A stretch of DNA of 64,000 nt from Tistrella mobilis. Lineage in GTDB: Bacteria; Pseudomonadota; Alphaproteobacteria; Tistrellales; Tistrellaceae. A program made the position numbers and the translations under genes. The stretch is taken from contig NZ_JBBIAB010000008.1 in the NCBI RefSeq assembly GCF_039634785.1, forward strand, positions 124,001 through 188,000, read 5' to 3'. This document shows, in pieces, positions 30,436-38,876 of the stretch. The notes under the pieces were generated by a model. It saw only the letters and a list, made by a program, of their open reading frames with translations, ran no database searches and had not been told where the DNA came from. Position 1 is the stretch's first letter. Each line of letters begins with the position of its first letter.

Positions 30436-31990
30436 TCCCATGCAGGATCCGGCGGCGCCGGACGGCTTTCTTTCGGGGGACGTGACCGCGGAGGCGCTCG
30501 TGCAGGCGAACCGCATCATCCTCGACCGCGTCCTCGGCTGGCGCGACCTCGCCTCCATTGCCGAAGGGGCCGGGCTGGAGCTGTCGCCTGCCGCCTGGGC
30601 ACGGATCGAGGCGGCGCGCCGGGTGGTCGATGCCCTGGTCGACCGCGGCATCCGCGGCTATGGCATCAATACCGGCGTCGGTGCGCTCTGCGACGTGATC
30701 ATCGACCGCTCCGCCCAGCAGAGCCTGTCGCGCAACATCCTGTTCAGCCATGCCTGCGGCGTGGGGGAGCCGCTGCCCGAGGCGGAGACCCGTGCGATCA
30801 TGGCTGCCCAGATCGCCAATTTTGCCCATGGCTATTCGGGCGTGCGGCCGCAGACGGTCGCGGCACTGCTGGCGCTGCTGAATGCCAATATCCTGCCGGT
30901 GATCCCCGCGCGCGGCTCGGTCGGCTATCTCACCCATGCGGCCCAGATCGGTCTGGTGCTGATCGGCCACGGCACGGCCCGCAAGGGGATGGAACTGCTG
31001 ACCGGACGCGAGGCCCTGGCCGCTGTCGGGCTGGAACCGCTGGTGCTGGAAGCCAAGGAAGGCCTGAGCCTGGTCAACGGCACGCCCTGTGCCACCGGCC
31101 TCGCCTGTCTGGCGCTGGCCCGTATGGACCGGGCGATGGACTGGGCGGATGCCGCGGCGACGCTCGCCTACGAGAATCTGGGCGCCCAGGCGGGGGCCTT
31201 CGCCCCGGCGCCGCTGGCCCTGCGCACCTCTCCGGGGCTGCAGACCGTCGGCGCCAGGCTCGATGCCTGGCTTGCCGGCAGCGAGCTGCTGGCCGCCGCC
31301 GCCGGCAGCCGCACGCAGGATCCGCTCAGCCTGCGCGCCGTGCCCCAGATCCATGGCGCGGTGCGCGACCAGGTGGAGCAGCTGGCGGTGGTGGTCGATC
31401 GGGAGCTGGCCAGCGTCACCGACAATCCGGCGGTGTCGGGCACGCCCGAGGCCCCCGAGGTGCATTCCCAGGCCCATGCGGTCGGGGCGGCGCTCGGTCT
31501 GGCCATGGACGGGCTGGCGGTGGCGGCGGCAGAGCTTGCCGCGATTTCGGAACGCCGGGTCGACCGGCTGGTCAACCCGCTGGTCAGCCGGCTGCCGGCC
31601 TTTCTGGCCGGCGACAGCGGGGTGTGTTCGGGCTTCATGATCGCCCAATACACCGCCGCGGCGCTGGCTGCCGAATGCCGGCGGCTCGCCGCCCCGGCCA
31701 GCCTGGATGGCGGCATCACCTCGGCGCTTCAGGAAGACATCCTGACCCACGCCACCCCGGCCGCGGGCAAGGCGCTGGCGGTGCTCGACAATCTTGAGCG
31801 CATCCTGGCGATCGAGCTGCTGGCCGCCGCCCAGGCCTATGATCTGCAACCCCCGGCCCTCGCCCGGGCGCCGCGCACCGATGCGCTCTATCGCCGCATC
31901 CGGGCCCGCGTGGCCCCCTATGCCGACGACCGGCCGCTCAACGGCGATTTCGCCGCCCTGCATACCATCCTCAGGACCACCCGTCCCTGA
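30428..31990 (+). CDS. HutH-like aromatic amino acid lyase lacking the MIO triad
   Basis: A 520-residue protein of the histidine/phenylalanine ammonia-lyase superfamily: YGINTGVG (Tyr78), [10 protein letters not shown] (His108), EGLSLVNGT (Asn217), SERR and ALQED (Glu436) are all conserved. However, the segment that should read GSVGASGDL reads [10 protein letters not shown] (163-172): exactly the Ala-Ser-Gly that cyclises into the MIO electrophile is absent, in frame, with flanking alignment intact. The conserved QDPYSLR reads QDPLSLR, so the catalytic Tyr is also lost. It is therefore unlikely to deaminate histidine by the MIO route. Ergothionase, a trimethylamine-releasing member of this superfamily reported to work without MIO, is the best precedent. 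Substrate inferred as a histidine betaine. Overlaps hutV by 8 bp. Confidence 0.85.
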   Translation: MTDPMQDPAAPDGFLSGDVTAEALVQANRIILDRVLGWRDLASIAEGAGLELSPAAWARIEAARRVVDALVDRGIRGYGINTGVGALCDVIIDRSAQQSLSRNILFSHACGVGEPLPEAETRAIMAAQIANFAHGYSGVRPQTVAALLALLNANILPVIPARGSVGYLTHAAQIGLVLIGHGTARKGMELLTGREALAAVGLEPLVLEAKEGLSLVNGTPCATGLACLALARMDRAMDWADAAATLAYENLGAQAGAFAPAPLALRTSPGLQTVGARLDAWLAGSELLAAAAGSRTQDPLSLRAVPQIHGAVRDQVEQLAVVVDRELASVTDNPAVSGTPEAPEVHSQAHAVGAALGLAMDGLAVAAAELAAISERRVDRLVNPLVSRLPAFLAGDSGVCSGFMIAQYTAAALAAECRRLAAPASLDGGITSALQEDILTHATPAAGKALAVLDNLERILAIELLAAAQAYDLQPPALARAPRTDALYRRIRARVAPYADDRPLNGDFAALHTILRTTRP

Positions 31991-32064
31991 CGGCGATGTC
32001 CGCCTTTCAGCCCCTGCCGCCCCCAGACCGACCCGGCCTACACTTCGCCCGAGGAGCACATCCG

Positions 32065-33738
32065 ATGAGCAATCCGCGCCACAACATCCGCGAGATCAGG
32101 GCGCCGCGCGGACCTGAGATCAGCGCCCGGAGCTGGCTGACCGAGGCCCCGCTCCGCATGCTGATGAACAACCTCGATCCGGACGTCGCCGAGAACCCCA
32201 ACGAGCTGGTGGTCTATGGCGGCATCGGCCGCGCCGCCCGCACCTGGGAAGATTTCGACCGGATCGCGACCACGCTGCGCACGCTTTCGGATGACGAGAC
32301 CCTGCTGGTTCAGTCGGGCAAGCCGGTGGGCGTGTTCCGCACCCACAAAGATGCGCCCCGGGTGCTGATCGCCAATTCCAACCTGGTGCCGCATTGGGCG
32401 ACCTGGGACCATTTCAACGAACTGGACCGCAAGGGCCTGGCCATGTACGGCCAGATGACCGCCGGATCCTGGATCTATATCGGCACCCAGGGCATCGTTC
32501 AGGGCACCTACGAGACCTTCGTCGAAGCCGGCCGCCAGCATTATGACGGCAATCTGAAGGGCCGCTGGATCCTGACCGGCGGGCTCGGCGGCATGGGTGG
32601 TGCCCAGCCGCTGGCGGCGGTGATGGCCGGCGCCTGCTGCCTGGCGGTGGAGTGCAACCCCGACTCGATCGATTTCCGCCTCCGCACCCGCTATCTGGAT
32701 GCGAAGACGGAATCCCTCGACGAGGCGCTGGAGATGATCCGGGTCTGGACCGAGGCCGGCGAGGCGAAATCGGTCGGTCTGCTCGGCAATGCCGCCGAGA
32801 TTCTGCCCGAACTGGTCTGCCGCGGCGTCCGCCCCGATATCGTCACCGACCAGACCTCGGCCCATGATCCGATCAACGGCTATCTGCCGATCGGCTGGAA
32901 CATCGCCGAATGGCGGGCGAAGCGGGAAAGCGATCCCAAGGCGGTGGAAGCGGCGGCACGGGCTTCGATGAAGGTCCATGTCCAGGCGATGCTCGACTTC
33001 TGGAACCAGGGCGTGCCGACCCTCGACTATGGCAACAACATCCGCCAGGTCGCGAAGGATGAGGGGCTGGAAAACGCCTTCGCCTTCCCCGGCTTCGTGC
33101 CGGCCTATATCCGCCCGCTCTTCTGCCGCGGCGTCGGCCCGTTCCGCTGGGCAGCGCTCTCCGGGGATCCGGAAGACATCTACAAGACCGATGCCAAGGT
33201 GAAGGAACTGCTGCCCGACAACACCCATCTCCACCGCTGGCTGGACATGGCGCGGGACCGGATCTCCTTCCAGGGCCTGCCGGCGCGGATCTGCTGGGTC
33301 GGCCTGGGCGATCGTCACCGCCTTGGTCTCGCCTTCAACGAGATGGTCGCGAAGGGCGAGTTGAAGGCACCGGTGGTGATCGGCCGCGACCATCTGGATT
33401 CGGGGTCGGTTGCCAGCCCCAACCGCGAGACCGAGGCGATGAAGGACGGCTCGGATGCGGTGTCGGACTGGCCGCTGCTGAACGCCCTGCTCAACTGCGC
33501 GAGCGGCGCCACCTGGGTCAGCCTCCATCATGGCGGCGGCGTGGGTATGGGCTTTTCGCAGCATTCGGGTATGGTCGTCGTCTGTGACGGCACCGAGGAT
33601 GCTGCGCGCCGGGTGGAGCGGGTTCTGTGGAACGACCCTGCGACCGGCGTGATGCGCCATGCCGATGCCGGCTATGACATCGCGCTCGACTGCGCCCGCG
33701 AACAGGGGCTGCGTCTGCCCGCGATCCTGGGGAACTGA
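32065..33738 (+). CDS. hutU: Urocanate hydratase
   Basis: A 557-residue NAD-dependent enzyme, exactly the length usual in pseudomonads. Motifs conserved throughout: [64 protein letters not shown], the active-site Cys in [11 protein letters not shown], and [15 protein letters not shown]. It adds water to urocanate to form imidazolone propionate. The sequence looks canonical, without changes that would point to a thio-substituted substrate. GAGGAG precedes the ATG. hutI and downstream genes are not in the window. Confidence 0.97.
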   Translation: MSNPRHNIREIRAPRGPEISARSWLTEAPLRMLMNNLDPDVAENPNELVVYGGIGRAARTWEDFDRIATTLRTLSDDETLLVQSGKPVGVFRTHKDAPRVLIANSNLVPHWATWDHFNELDRKGLAMYGQMTAGSWIYIGTQGIVQGTYETFVEAGRQHYDGNLKGRWILTGGLGGMGGAQPLAAVMAGACCLAVECNPDSIDFRLRTRYLDAKTESLDEALEMIRVWTEAGEAKSVGLLGNAAEILPELVCRGVRPDIVTDQTSAHDPINGYLPIGWNIAEWRAKRESDPKAVEAAARASMKVHVQAMLDFWNQGVPTLDYGNNIRQVAKDEGLENAFAFPGFVPAYIRPLFCRGVGPFRWAALSGDPEDIYKTDAKVKELLPDNTHLHRWLDMARDRISFQGLPARICWVGLGDRHRLGLAFNEMVAKGELKAPVVIGRDHLDSGSVASPNRETEAMKDGSDAVSDWPLLNALLNCASGATWVSLHHGGGVGMGFSQHSGMVVVCDGTEDAARRVERVLWNDPATGVMRHADAGYDIALDCAREQGLRLPAILGN

Positions 33739-33777
33739 GACCGGCCGCCGGCGGCCGGGCAAGACGGAGGAACGGTC

Positions 33778-34374
33778 ATGGCCCCGATGCGTCTGCTGCC
33801 TGCGGCCGGACATCGGCGCATGCCCTGGAAGAACGGCGGCGGCGAGACCGTGGAAATCGCGATCTCGCCCGCCGATGCCGGGCTCGACGGCTTCGATTGG
33901 CGGTTGAGCATGGCGACCGTCGCCACCGACGGCCCGTTCTCCGTCTTCCCCGGCATCGACCGGTCGCTTGCGGTGATCCGCGGCGCGGGGATGGAGTTGT
34001 CGGTGGCAGGGGTCGGCAGCTGCAGCCTGGACCCCGCTGCCGAGCCCTTCGCCTTTCCCGCCGATCAGCCCACCACCGCCCGGCTGATCCACGGGCCGAT
34101 CACCGATCTCAACCTGATGACCCGGCGGGCGGGGTTCGTCCACGAAATGGAGCGGATGCGGGTCGCCGGCCCCGTCGATCTGGCCGTGGTGTCCGAGGTC
34201 GTGCTGCTGCTGTGCGTCAGCGGCCAGGTCGGCGTGCAGATCCGGGGCGAAACGGTCGATCTTGCACCGCTCGACGCCCTGCTGATCGACCGCCGCGGCC
34301 TGGCCGAGGCCGGCGGGGTCGATGGCGAGGGTCTGCTGATGGTCTGCCGGATCCGCGAGCGCATGCTGGCCTGA
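33778..34374 (+). CDS. hutD: HutD/Ves-family cupin
   Basis: A 198-residue bicupin-fold protein with the family motif MPWKNGGGETVEIA at about 15-28, SMATVATDGPFSVFPGIDR and DLNLMTRR. HutD proteins accompany hut operons and have been proposed to limit operon activity, perhaps by binding a pathway intermediate; the mechanism is not settled. GGAGG lies before the ATG, 39 bp after hutU, so it is the last gene of the unit here. An 18-bp GC palindrome occupies 33741-33758 between the two genes. Confidence 0.92.
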   Translation: MAPMRLLPAAGHRRMPWKNGGGETVEIAISPADAGLDGFDWRLSMATVATDGPFSVFPGIDRSLAVIRGAGMELSVAGVGSCSLDPAAEPFAFPADQPTTARLIHGPITDLNLMTRRAGFVHEMERMRVAGPVDLAVVSEVVLLLCVSGQVGVQIRGETVDLAPLDALLIDRRGLAEAGGVDGEGLLMVCRIRERMLA

Positions 34375-34396
34375 GATGCGGGGTTTGCCCGGCGCA

Positions 34397-34426
34397 GGTG
34401 AAACCTCCTGACAGGTTTCTGTCACC
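34397..34426 (+). terminator. Stem-loop after hutD
   Basis: GGTGAAACCT pairs with AGGTTTC and TCACC, leaving a 2-base bulge and a 6-base loop. It begins 23 bp after the hutD stop. No T run, so it may be a factor-dependent or stabilising 3' end of the hut transcript. Confidence 0.5.
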
Positions 34427-34476
34427 TCCCATGGCAGGATGCCGGTTCCAGCACCACCGAACCGCACCCGGATGCC

Positions 34477-35589
34477 ATGACCGACACCGCCGCCCGACCT
34501 GATCTCAAAGAGCCGGCCCTCAAAGACATCTTCGACCGTGCCCGGATCGAGGCGATCGCCGGTCATCTGGCCGATCTCTCGCCCGCCTTCGATCGTGCGC
34601 GCTTTCTTGAGGCGGCGCTGCGTGACCTCGACGATCTGGCCCTGATGGCCCGGCTCGGTCAGGTCAGCGGGGCGATCCATGCGGCACTCGACCTGCCGGT
34701 TGAGCGGGCGCTCGATGTGCTGCGCGACCTGGCGCCGCGCATGGGATCGGGCTTCGCGACCCTGATCCTGCCCGACTGGGTGGCCCGGTTTGCCTCCGAC
34801 GACACGGATCGGGCGCTGGATGCGCTCGCCTTCTTCACCCGGTTCGGCTCGTCGGAATTCGGCATCCGCCCATTCATCCGCCGCGACCCGGCCCATGTGC
34901 TGGGGGTGATGACCGGCTGGACCGCCGATGCATCCGAACATGTCCGCCGCCTGGCGAGCGAGGGGGCCAGGCCGCGCCTGCCCTGGTCCTTCCGGCTTGA
35001 GGCGGTGATCGCCGATCCGGCGCTGACCTGGCCGATCCTCGACCGGCTGAAGACCGACCCCGCGATCTATGTCCGCCGCTCGGTCGCCAACCACCTGAAC
35101 GACGTCTCGAAGGACCATCCCGACTGGCTGCTGGATCGGCTTGCCGGCTGGGACCGGGATCATCCGCATATCGCCTGGATCATCCGCCACGGCCTGCGCA
35201 GCCGGATCAAGGCCGGCGATGCGCGGGCGCTGGCGCTGGTCGGTGCCGACCGGCCCGCAGAGCTGCGGGTAGAGGCGGCGGCGATCACCCCGGCCAGGAT
35301 CCGCCCGGGCGATCGCATCACCCTTGCCGTCGATCTGGTCTCCACCGCGGCGGTACCGCAACGACTGGTGATCGACTATGCCATCGGCTATGTCCGCCCG
35401 ACCGGCATTTCCCGCAAGGTCTTCAAGCTTCGCACCGTCGATCTCGGCCCGGGCGAGCGGCTGCAACTCTCCCGCTCCCAGGTGATCCGCGACTTTTCCA
35501 CCCGCCGCCATCATCCGGGCCATCATGCGGTGGAGCTGCTGGTCAATGGCGCGGTGCTGGCGGTGACCGGCTTCGACCTTGGAAGCTAG
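34477..35589 (+). CDS. AlkD-like HEAT-repeat DNA alkylation repair protein
   Basis: A 370-residue protein built from HEAT-like helices (about 30-265), matching DNA alkylation-repair AlkD relatives (EFGIRPFIRRDPAHVLGVMTGW, HVRRLASEGARPRLPW, YVRRSVANHLNDVSKDHPDW). A C-terminal beta-rich domain of about 100 residues (PARIRPGDRITLAVDLVS, ending VTGFDLG) is an addition found in this subfamily. AlkD excises bulky alkyl bases without base flipping; whether this member is catalytic is unknown. Its TAG stop shares a CTAG palindrome with the convergent DUF72 stop. Confidence 0.82.
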   Translation: MTDTAARPDLKEPALKDIFDRARIEAIAGHLADLSPAFDRARFLEAALRDLDDLALMARLGQVSGAIHAALDLPVERALDVLRDLAPRMGSGFATLILPDWVARFASDDTDRALDALAFFTRFGSSEFGIRPFIRRDPAHVLGVMTGWTADASEHVRRLASEGARPRLPWSFRLEAVIADPALTWPILDRLKTDPAIYVRRSVANHLNDVSKDHPDWLLDRLAGWDRDHPHIAWIIRHGLRSRIKAGDARALALVGADRPAELRVEAAAITPARIRPGDRITLAVDLVSTAAVPQRLVIDYAIGYVRPTGISRKVFKLRTVDLGPGERLQLSRSQVIRDFSTRRHHPGHHAVELLVNGAVLAVTGFDLGS

Positions 35590-36380
35590 CGGCTCAGCCG
35601 CTCGATCAATGCCATGGCGGCTGCCGGATTGGCGGGTTTGTAGCCCGAGATGACATAGAGGAAGACGTCGCGTGGCGTGGGCGTCGCAGGCGGTTGCCCC
35701 ACCATCGTCAGGCCCTCGGGCGTGTTCCCGGCGGCGATGGCACGGGCGCGGGTGGCCCAGAGGTCAAGCTCCTCCGGCGTATAGCCGGTCTCCGCGTCCT
35801 CATGCGTGCCCATGATCCGAAGACAGGCGAAGTCGGCGGTGGGATCGGCGATCTGCGGATGCTCCGAATCGCCTGCGATCACGATCGCCACACCGCGGGT
35901 CCGGGCCAGGGTGATCAGCTCCGGAACCGCGAAGCTCTGATGGCGAAGCTCCACCGCATGGCGGAGGCGCAGGCCGTTGCGCTCCGGCGGCAGCAGGTCG
36001 AGGAAGGCTTCGAAATCCTCGGGCAGGAAGGCCTTGGTAGGCATGAACTGCCAGTTGATCGGGCCCAGTTTGGGGCCGAGCGCCACCGCACCTTCAAGAA
36101 AACGTTCCACGGACGCCCCGGCCTCCGCCAGCACCCGACGATTGGTGGTGAAACGCGGCCCCTTGAGGGCGAAGACGAAATCCTCGGGCGTCTCCTCACG
36201 CCAGCGGGCGAAGGTCTCGGGCTTTTGCGTGCCGTAATAGGTGCCGTTGACCTCGATCGAACTGAGCCGGCCGGCGGCATATTCCAGCTCGCGCTTATGG
36301 GGCAGCCCGTCGGGATAGAAGCGGCCGCGCCAGGGCTCGAAGGTCCAGCCGCCGATGCCGATACGGATGGTGCCGGTCAT
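35586..36380 (-). CDS. DUF72 (YecE-like) protein
   Basis: A 264-residue TIM-barrel-like protein of the DUF72 family: RIGIGGWTFEPWRGRFYP, LSSIEVNGTYYGTQKPETFARW, FVFALKGPRFTTN, LRHAVELRHQSF. The family's function is not established. The ATG at 36380 gives the family-standard N-terminus; a second ATG lies three codons upstream. Convergent with the AlkD-like gene: the two stop codons overlap within one CTAG. Confidence 0.9.
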   Translation of the reverse strand: MTGTIRIGIGGWTFEPWRGRFYPDGLPHKRELEYAAGRLSSIEVNGTYYGTQKPETFARWREETPEDFVFALKGPRFTTNRRVLAEAGASVERFLEGAVALGPKLGPINWQFMPTKAFLPEDFEAFLDLLPPERNGLRLRHAVELRHQSFAVPELITLARTRGVAIVIAGDSEHPQIADPTADFACLRIMGTHEDAETGYTPEELDLWATRARAIAAGNTPEGLTMVGQPPATPTPRDVFLYVISGYKPANPAAAMALIERLSR

Positions 36381-36519
36381 AAGGTCCACCAGGTTGGGGG
36401 AGGGAAGGCCCGGGTGCGGCGTCCATCATCGCCCGCATGTGTCCTCTGCGCAAAGTGCATAAAGATAGCTCACCTACCTAATGATAATCTGACTCCCATG
36501 CTCATCATCGGGGGTCGGT

Positions 36520-38304
36520 ATGATGTCTCTCGCCGTTGAAGGCTGGCCGGCGCGGCTCGGGCTCGATCGGGCCGGGCTCTTCCAGGCGGTGCGCCTTGCC
36601 GCCGCCGCCCTGATCGCCTTCTCGATCGCGGCCCTGCTGCATGTTCAGAACGCCTATTGGGCGGCGATGCCGGTCTGGGTGGTCGCCCAGTCCGCGCGCG
36701 GCCTGCTGATCGAGCGCGGCATCTTTCGCATCCTCGGCACCCTGATGGGGGCGGGCTTCGGGCTGGCGGCGGTCACGTTTGCGGGGGATCCCCTGCCGAC
36801 GCTGGTCGCTCTCGGGGTCTGGATGGCTGCCGGCGCCGGTGCCACGCGGCTGATCCGCGGCACGGCGTCCTATGCACCGCTGATGGCTGGCATGACCGCG
36901 GCCGTGGTGGTGCTGCCATCGCTCTTTGCGCCGGATCAGTCGATCGCGCTCGCCATGGCGCGGGTGGAATGCACGCTGATCGGCGTGGTGGTGGTGACCC
37001 TGGTGACCGGCCTCTTCACGCCGCCCGCGCGCCGTGCGGATTTCCTCGACGGTCTCGACCGTCTGGTGGGGGCCGTGCGGGATTTCTCCGGTCTCTGCCG
37101 TAAGGATGTGGCCGAGACCGAGCTGGCTGCGGCGGAACATCGCCTGCTCGCACGCATGGCCCGGCTCGATGCCATGACGGCGCCGGTGACGGCGGGCTCG
37201 GCAGAGGGCTATCGCCGGCGCCGCCATGTCGATGCGCTGATCTTCGCCTGTCTCGACGTGATGGCGGCGGCCGAAAGCCGGCGCCTTGGCGGGGGTGACG
37301 ACAGGCATCCCGATGCGGCCGAGATCCGGCTCGAGGTGGCCCGCCGGCGGCTGGCGGGGGCGCTGCCCGACAGGGCCCTGCCCACATCCGACCTGCCCAT
37401 GCTCGGCGCCGATCGCGACTGGCGGGGCGCCTGGCGCATGGGGGCGGTCGCGGGTGGCGCCGGCTTCCTTGCCGGTGCCGCGGGTCTCGCCACCGGTTGG
37501 CCGGCGGCAGAGCTTGCGGCGCTTGGGGTCTGCATCTTTTCGATGGTGCTGGGATCGATGCCGCTGCCGCAGAAGGTGGCGCCGCCGATGTTCCTGGGGG
37601 TGGTCACCGGCGTCGCGCTCGCGACCGGCTATCGCTTCCTGGTTCAGCCGTATCTGGACGGCACGGCCATGCTGATCCTGACCATGGCGCCGATCTTCCT
37701 GATCGGCGGGCTTGGGCGCGCCTCGACCCGCACCGCCCTGCCGGCGCTGGATGCCAATATGTGCTTTCTGCTCGCCTCTCAGGCCGGCATGCCGGCGGCC
37801 GGGGCGTCCGAGATCCTGGCGGGCTCCGCCGCCCTGATCCTGGGGGCGGCGCTGGTGGCGGGGACCTGCATCGCCCTGCCGCGCCGGCCCGAGGGTCAGG
37901 CGGCGCGGGTTGCGGCCCTGCTGCGCGACGATCTGCGCCGGCTGATCACCGGCCCTGCGACCGAAGCGGCGGCTGCCCGCCATGCGGCACGGAGCACCCG
38001 CGGCATTCTGCGGCTGATGCTGCATCTGGGCCGGGCCGGCGGCATGGCGGCCTTGCCCGGGCGGCCGCTCGCCGTCCTGGTGCTGGCCCGTGCGGTGGCG
38101 TTGCTGGCCGCCCACCCCGAAGGCCGGCCGGGGCTTGCGGCGCTGGCGGGCTTCGCCCAGGATCCGGCAGGCACCGCGCGTGAGCTGGAGGCCCTGTCCG
38201 CGGCGGCTGCGGATCCCGATCTCGGCCGGTCGCTTCTGCTGGCGGCCGCGGCGTTGAAGGCGGGCGGCAGGATCCTGGGGCCGGTCGGGAAGGGAGTGGC
38301 ATGA
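36520..38304 (+). CDS. FUSC-family inner-membrane transport protein
   Basis: A 594-residue protein with two sets of about five to six transmembrane helices (about 20-160 and 310-450), each followed by a cytoplasmic region. Family features: AVRLAAAALIAFSIAALLHVQNAYWAAM and IERGIFRILGTLMGAGFG. FUSC/AaeB-type proteins export aromatic acids or other toxic organic compounds, usually with a membrane-fusion partner; none is next to it. The MarR gene overlaps its end by 4 bp and probably regulates the pair. The AT-richer stretch 36451-36500 likely holds the promoter. Confidence 0.82.
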   Translation: MMSLAVEGWPARLGLDRAGLFQAVRLAAAALIAFSIAALLHVQNAYWAAMPVWVVAQSARGLLIERGIFRILGTLMGAGFGLAAVTFAGDPLPTLVALGVWMAAGAGATRLIRGTASYAPLMAGMTAAVVVLPSLFAPDQSIALAMARVECTLIGVVVVTLVTGLFTPPARRADFLDGLDRLVGAVRDFSGLCRKDVAETELAAAEHRLLARMARLDAMTAPVTAGSAEGYRRRRHVDALIFACLDVMAAAESRRLGGGDDRHPDAAEIRLEVARRRLAGALPDRALPTSDLPMLGADRDWRGAWRMGAVAGGAGFLAGAAGLATGWPAAELAALGVCIFSMVLGSMPLPQKVAPPMFLGVVTGVALATGYRFLVQPYLDGTAMLILTMAPIFLIGGLGRASTRTALPALDANMCFLLASQAGMPAAGASEILAGSAALILGAALVAGTCIALPRRPEGQAARVAALLRDDLRRLITGPATEAAAARHAARSTRGILRLMLHLGRAGGMAALPGRPLAVLVLARAVALLAAHPEGRPGLAALAGFAQDPAGTARELEALSAAAADPDLGRSLLLAAAALKAGGRILGPVGKGVA

Positions 38305-38816
38305 CGGACGAGGCCCGAACCACTGACGACGGCACCGCCACCGACGACGCCACCCTCGGCCGCCCGGGCCGCATGGAGCGCTTCGGCATGCATCTGGTGC
38401 TGATTGCCCGGCTCTATCGCCGGCTGCTGGATCAGGCGCTGCACGGTCACGGCCTGTCCGAGGCCAGGGCCTTGCCGCTTCGCTATCTGGCGCGGCTGGG
38501 CGACGGCACCCGTCAGGGCCGGCTGGCCGAGGTGATGAACCTGGAGGGCCCGACCCTGGTCCGGGTGATCGACCAGCTGGTCGCCGACGGCCATGTCGAG
38601 CGGGTGGAGGATAGCGACGACCGCCGGGCCCGGCTCGTCCGCCTGACCCCGGCCGGGCGGGAGCTGGCGGAACGGCTCGGCGGCGACCTCACCACGCTGC
38701 GCGAGAGCATCTTCCGGGGCGTTGCCGATGCCGATCTCGCGGTCACGCTCAAGGTCATGGCGCAGGTGGAGGCCAATCTCCGCGATGCGGCACCGGGTCG
38801 CATGCGTGCCCCGTAG
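38301..38816 (+). CDS. MarR-family regulator
   Basis: A 171-residue regulator with the MarR winged helix (about 55-125: LPLRYLARLGDGTRQGRLAE, GPTLVRVIDQLVADGHVERVEDSDDRRARLVRLT, the DxRxxx wing). The first 25 residues are an acidic, Thr-rich extension. Translationally coupled to the FUSC gene (ATGA overlap), it probably represses it and responds to the exported organic acid. Confidence 0.92.
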   Translation: MTDEARTTDDGTATDDATLGRPGRMERFGMHLVLIARLYRRLLDQALHGHGLSEARALPLRYLARLGDGTRQGRLAEVMNLEGPTLVRVIDQLVADGHVERVEDSDDRRARLVRLTPAGRELAERLGGDLTTLRESIFRGVADADLAVTLKVMAQVEANLRDAAPGRMRAP

Positions 38817-38876
38817 GTTTCCCAGTCAGGCGGCGTAAAAAGGGGTGATGACGTCGCCTGATGGAGTACCCGTCCC

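Noticed and set aside
30922-30931. Frameshift or sequencing error as cause of the missing ASG triad
   Set aside because: The loss is exactly nine bases, the frame continues for over 350 conserved residues, and a second independent substitution (QDPLSLR) occurs. A pure error is unlikely, though not excluded without reads.
33741-33758. 18-bp GC palindrome between hutU and hutD as an operator
   Set aside because: Composed only of CCGG/GGCC/GCCG units that arise easily at this GC content, and it lies inside an operon; no independent support.
32038-35526. 1162-codon minus-strand ORF
   Set aside because: Antisense to hutU, hutD and the AlkD-like gene; no recognisable protein and His/Gln/Asp-rich shadow composition.
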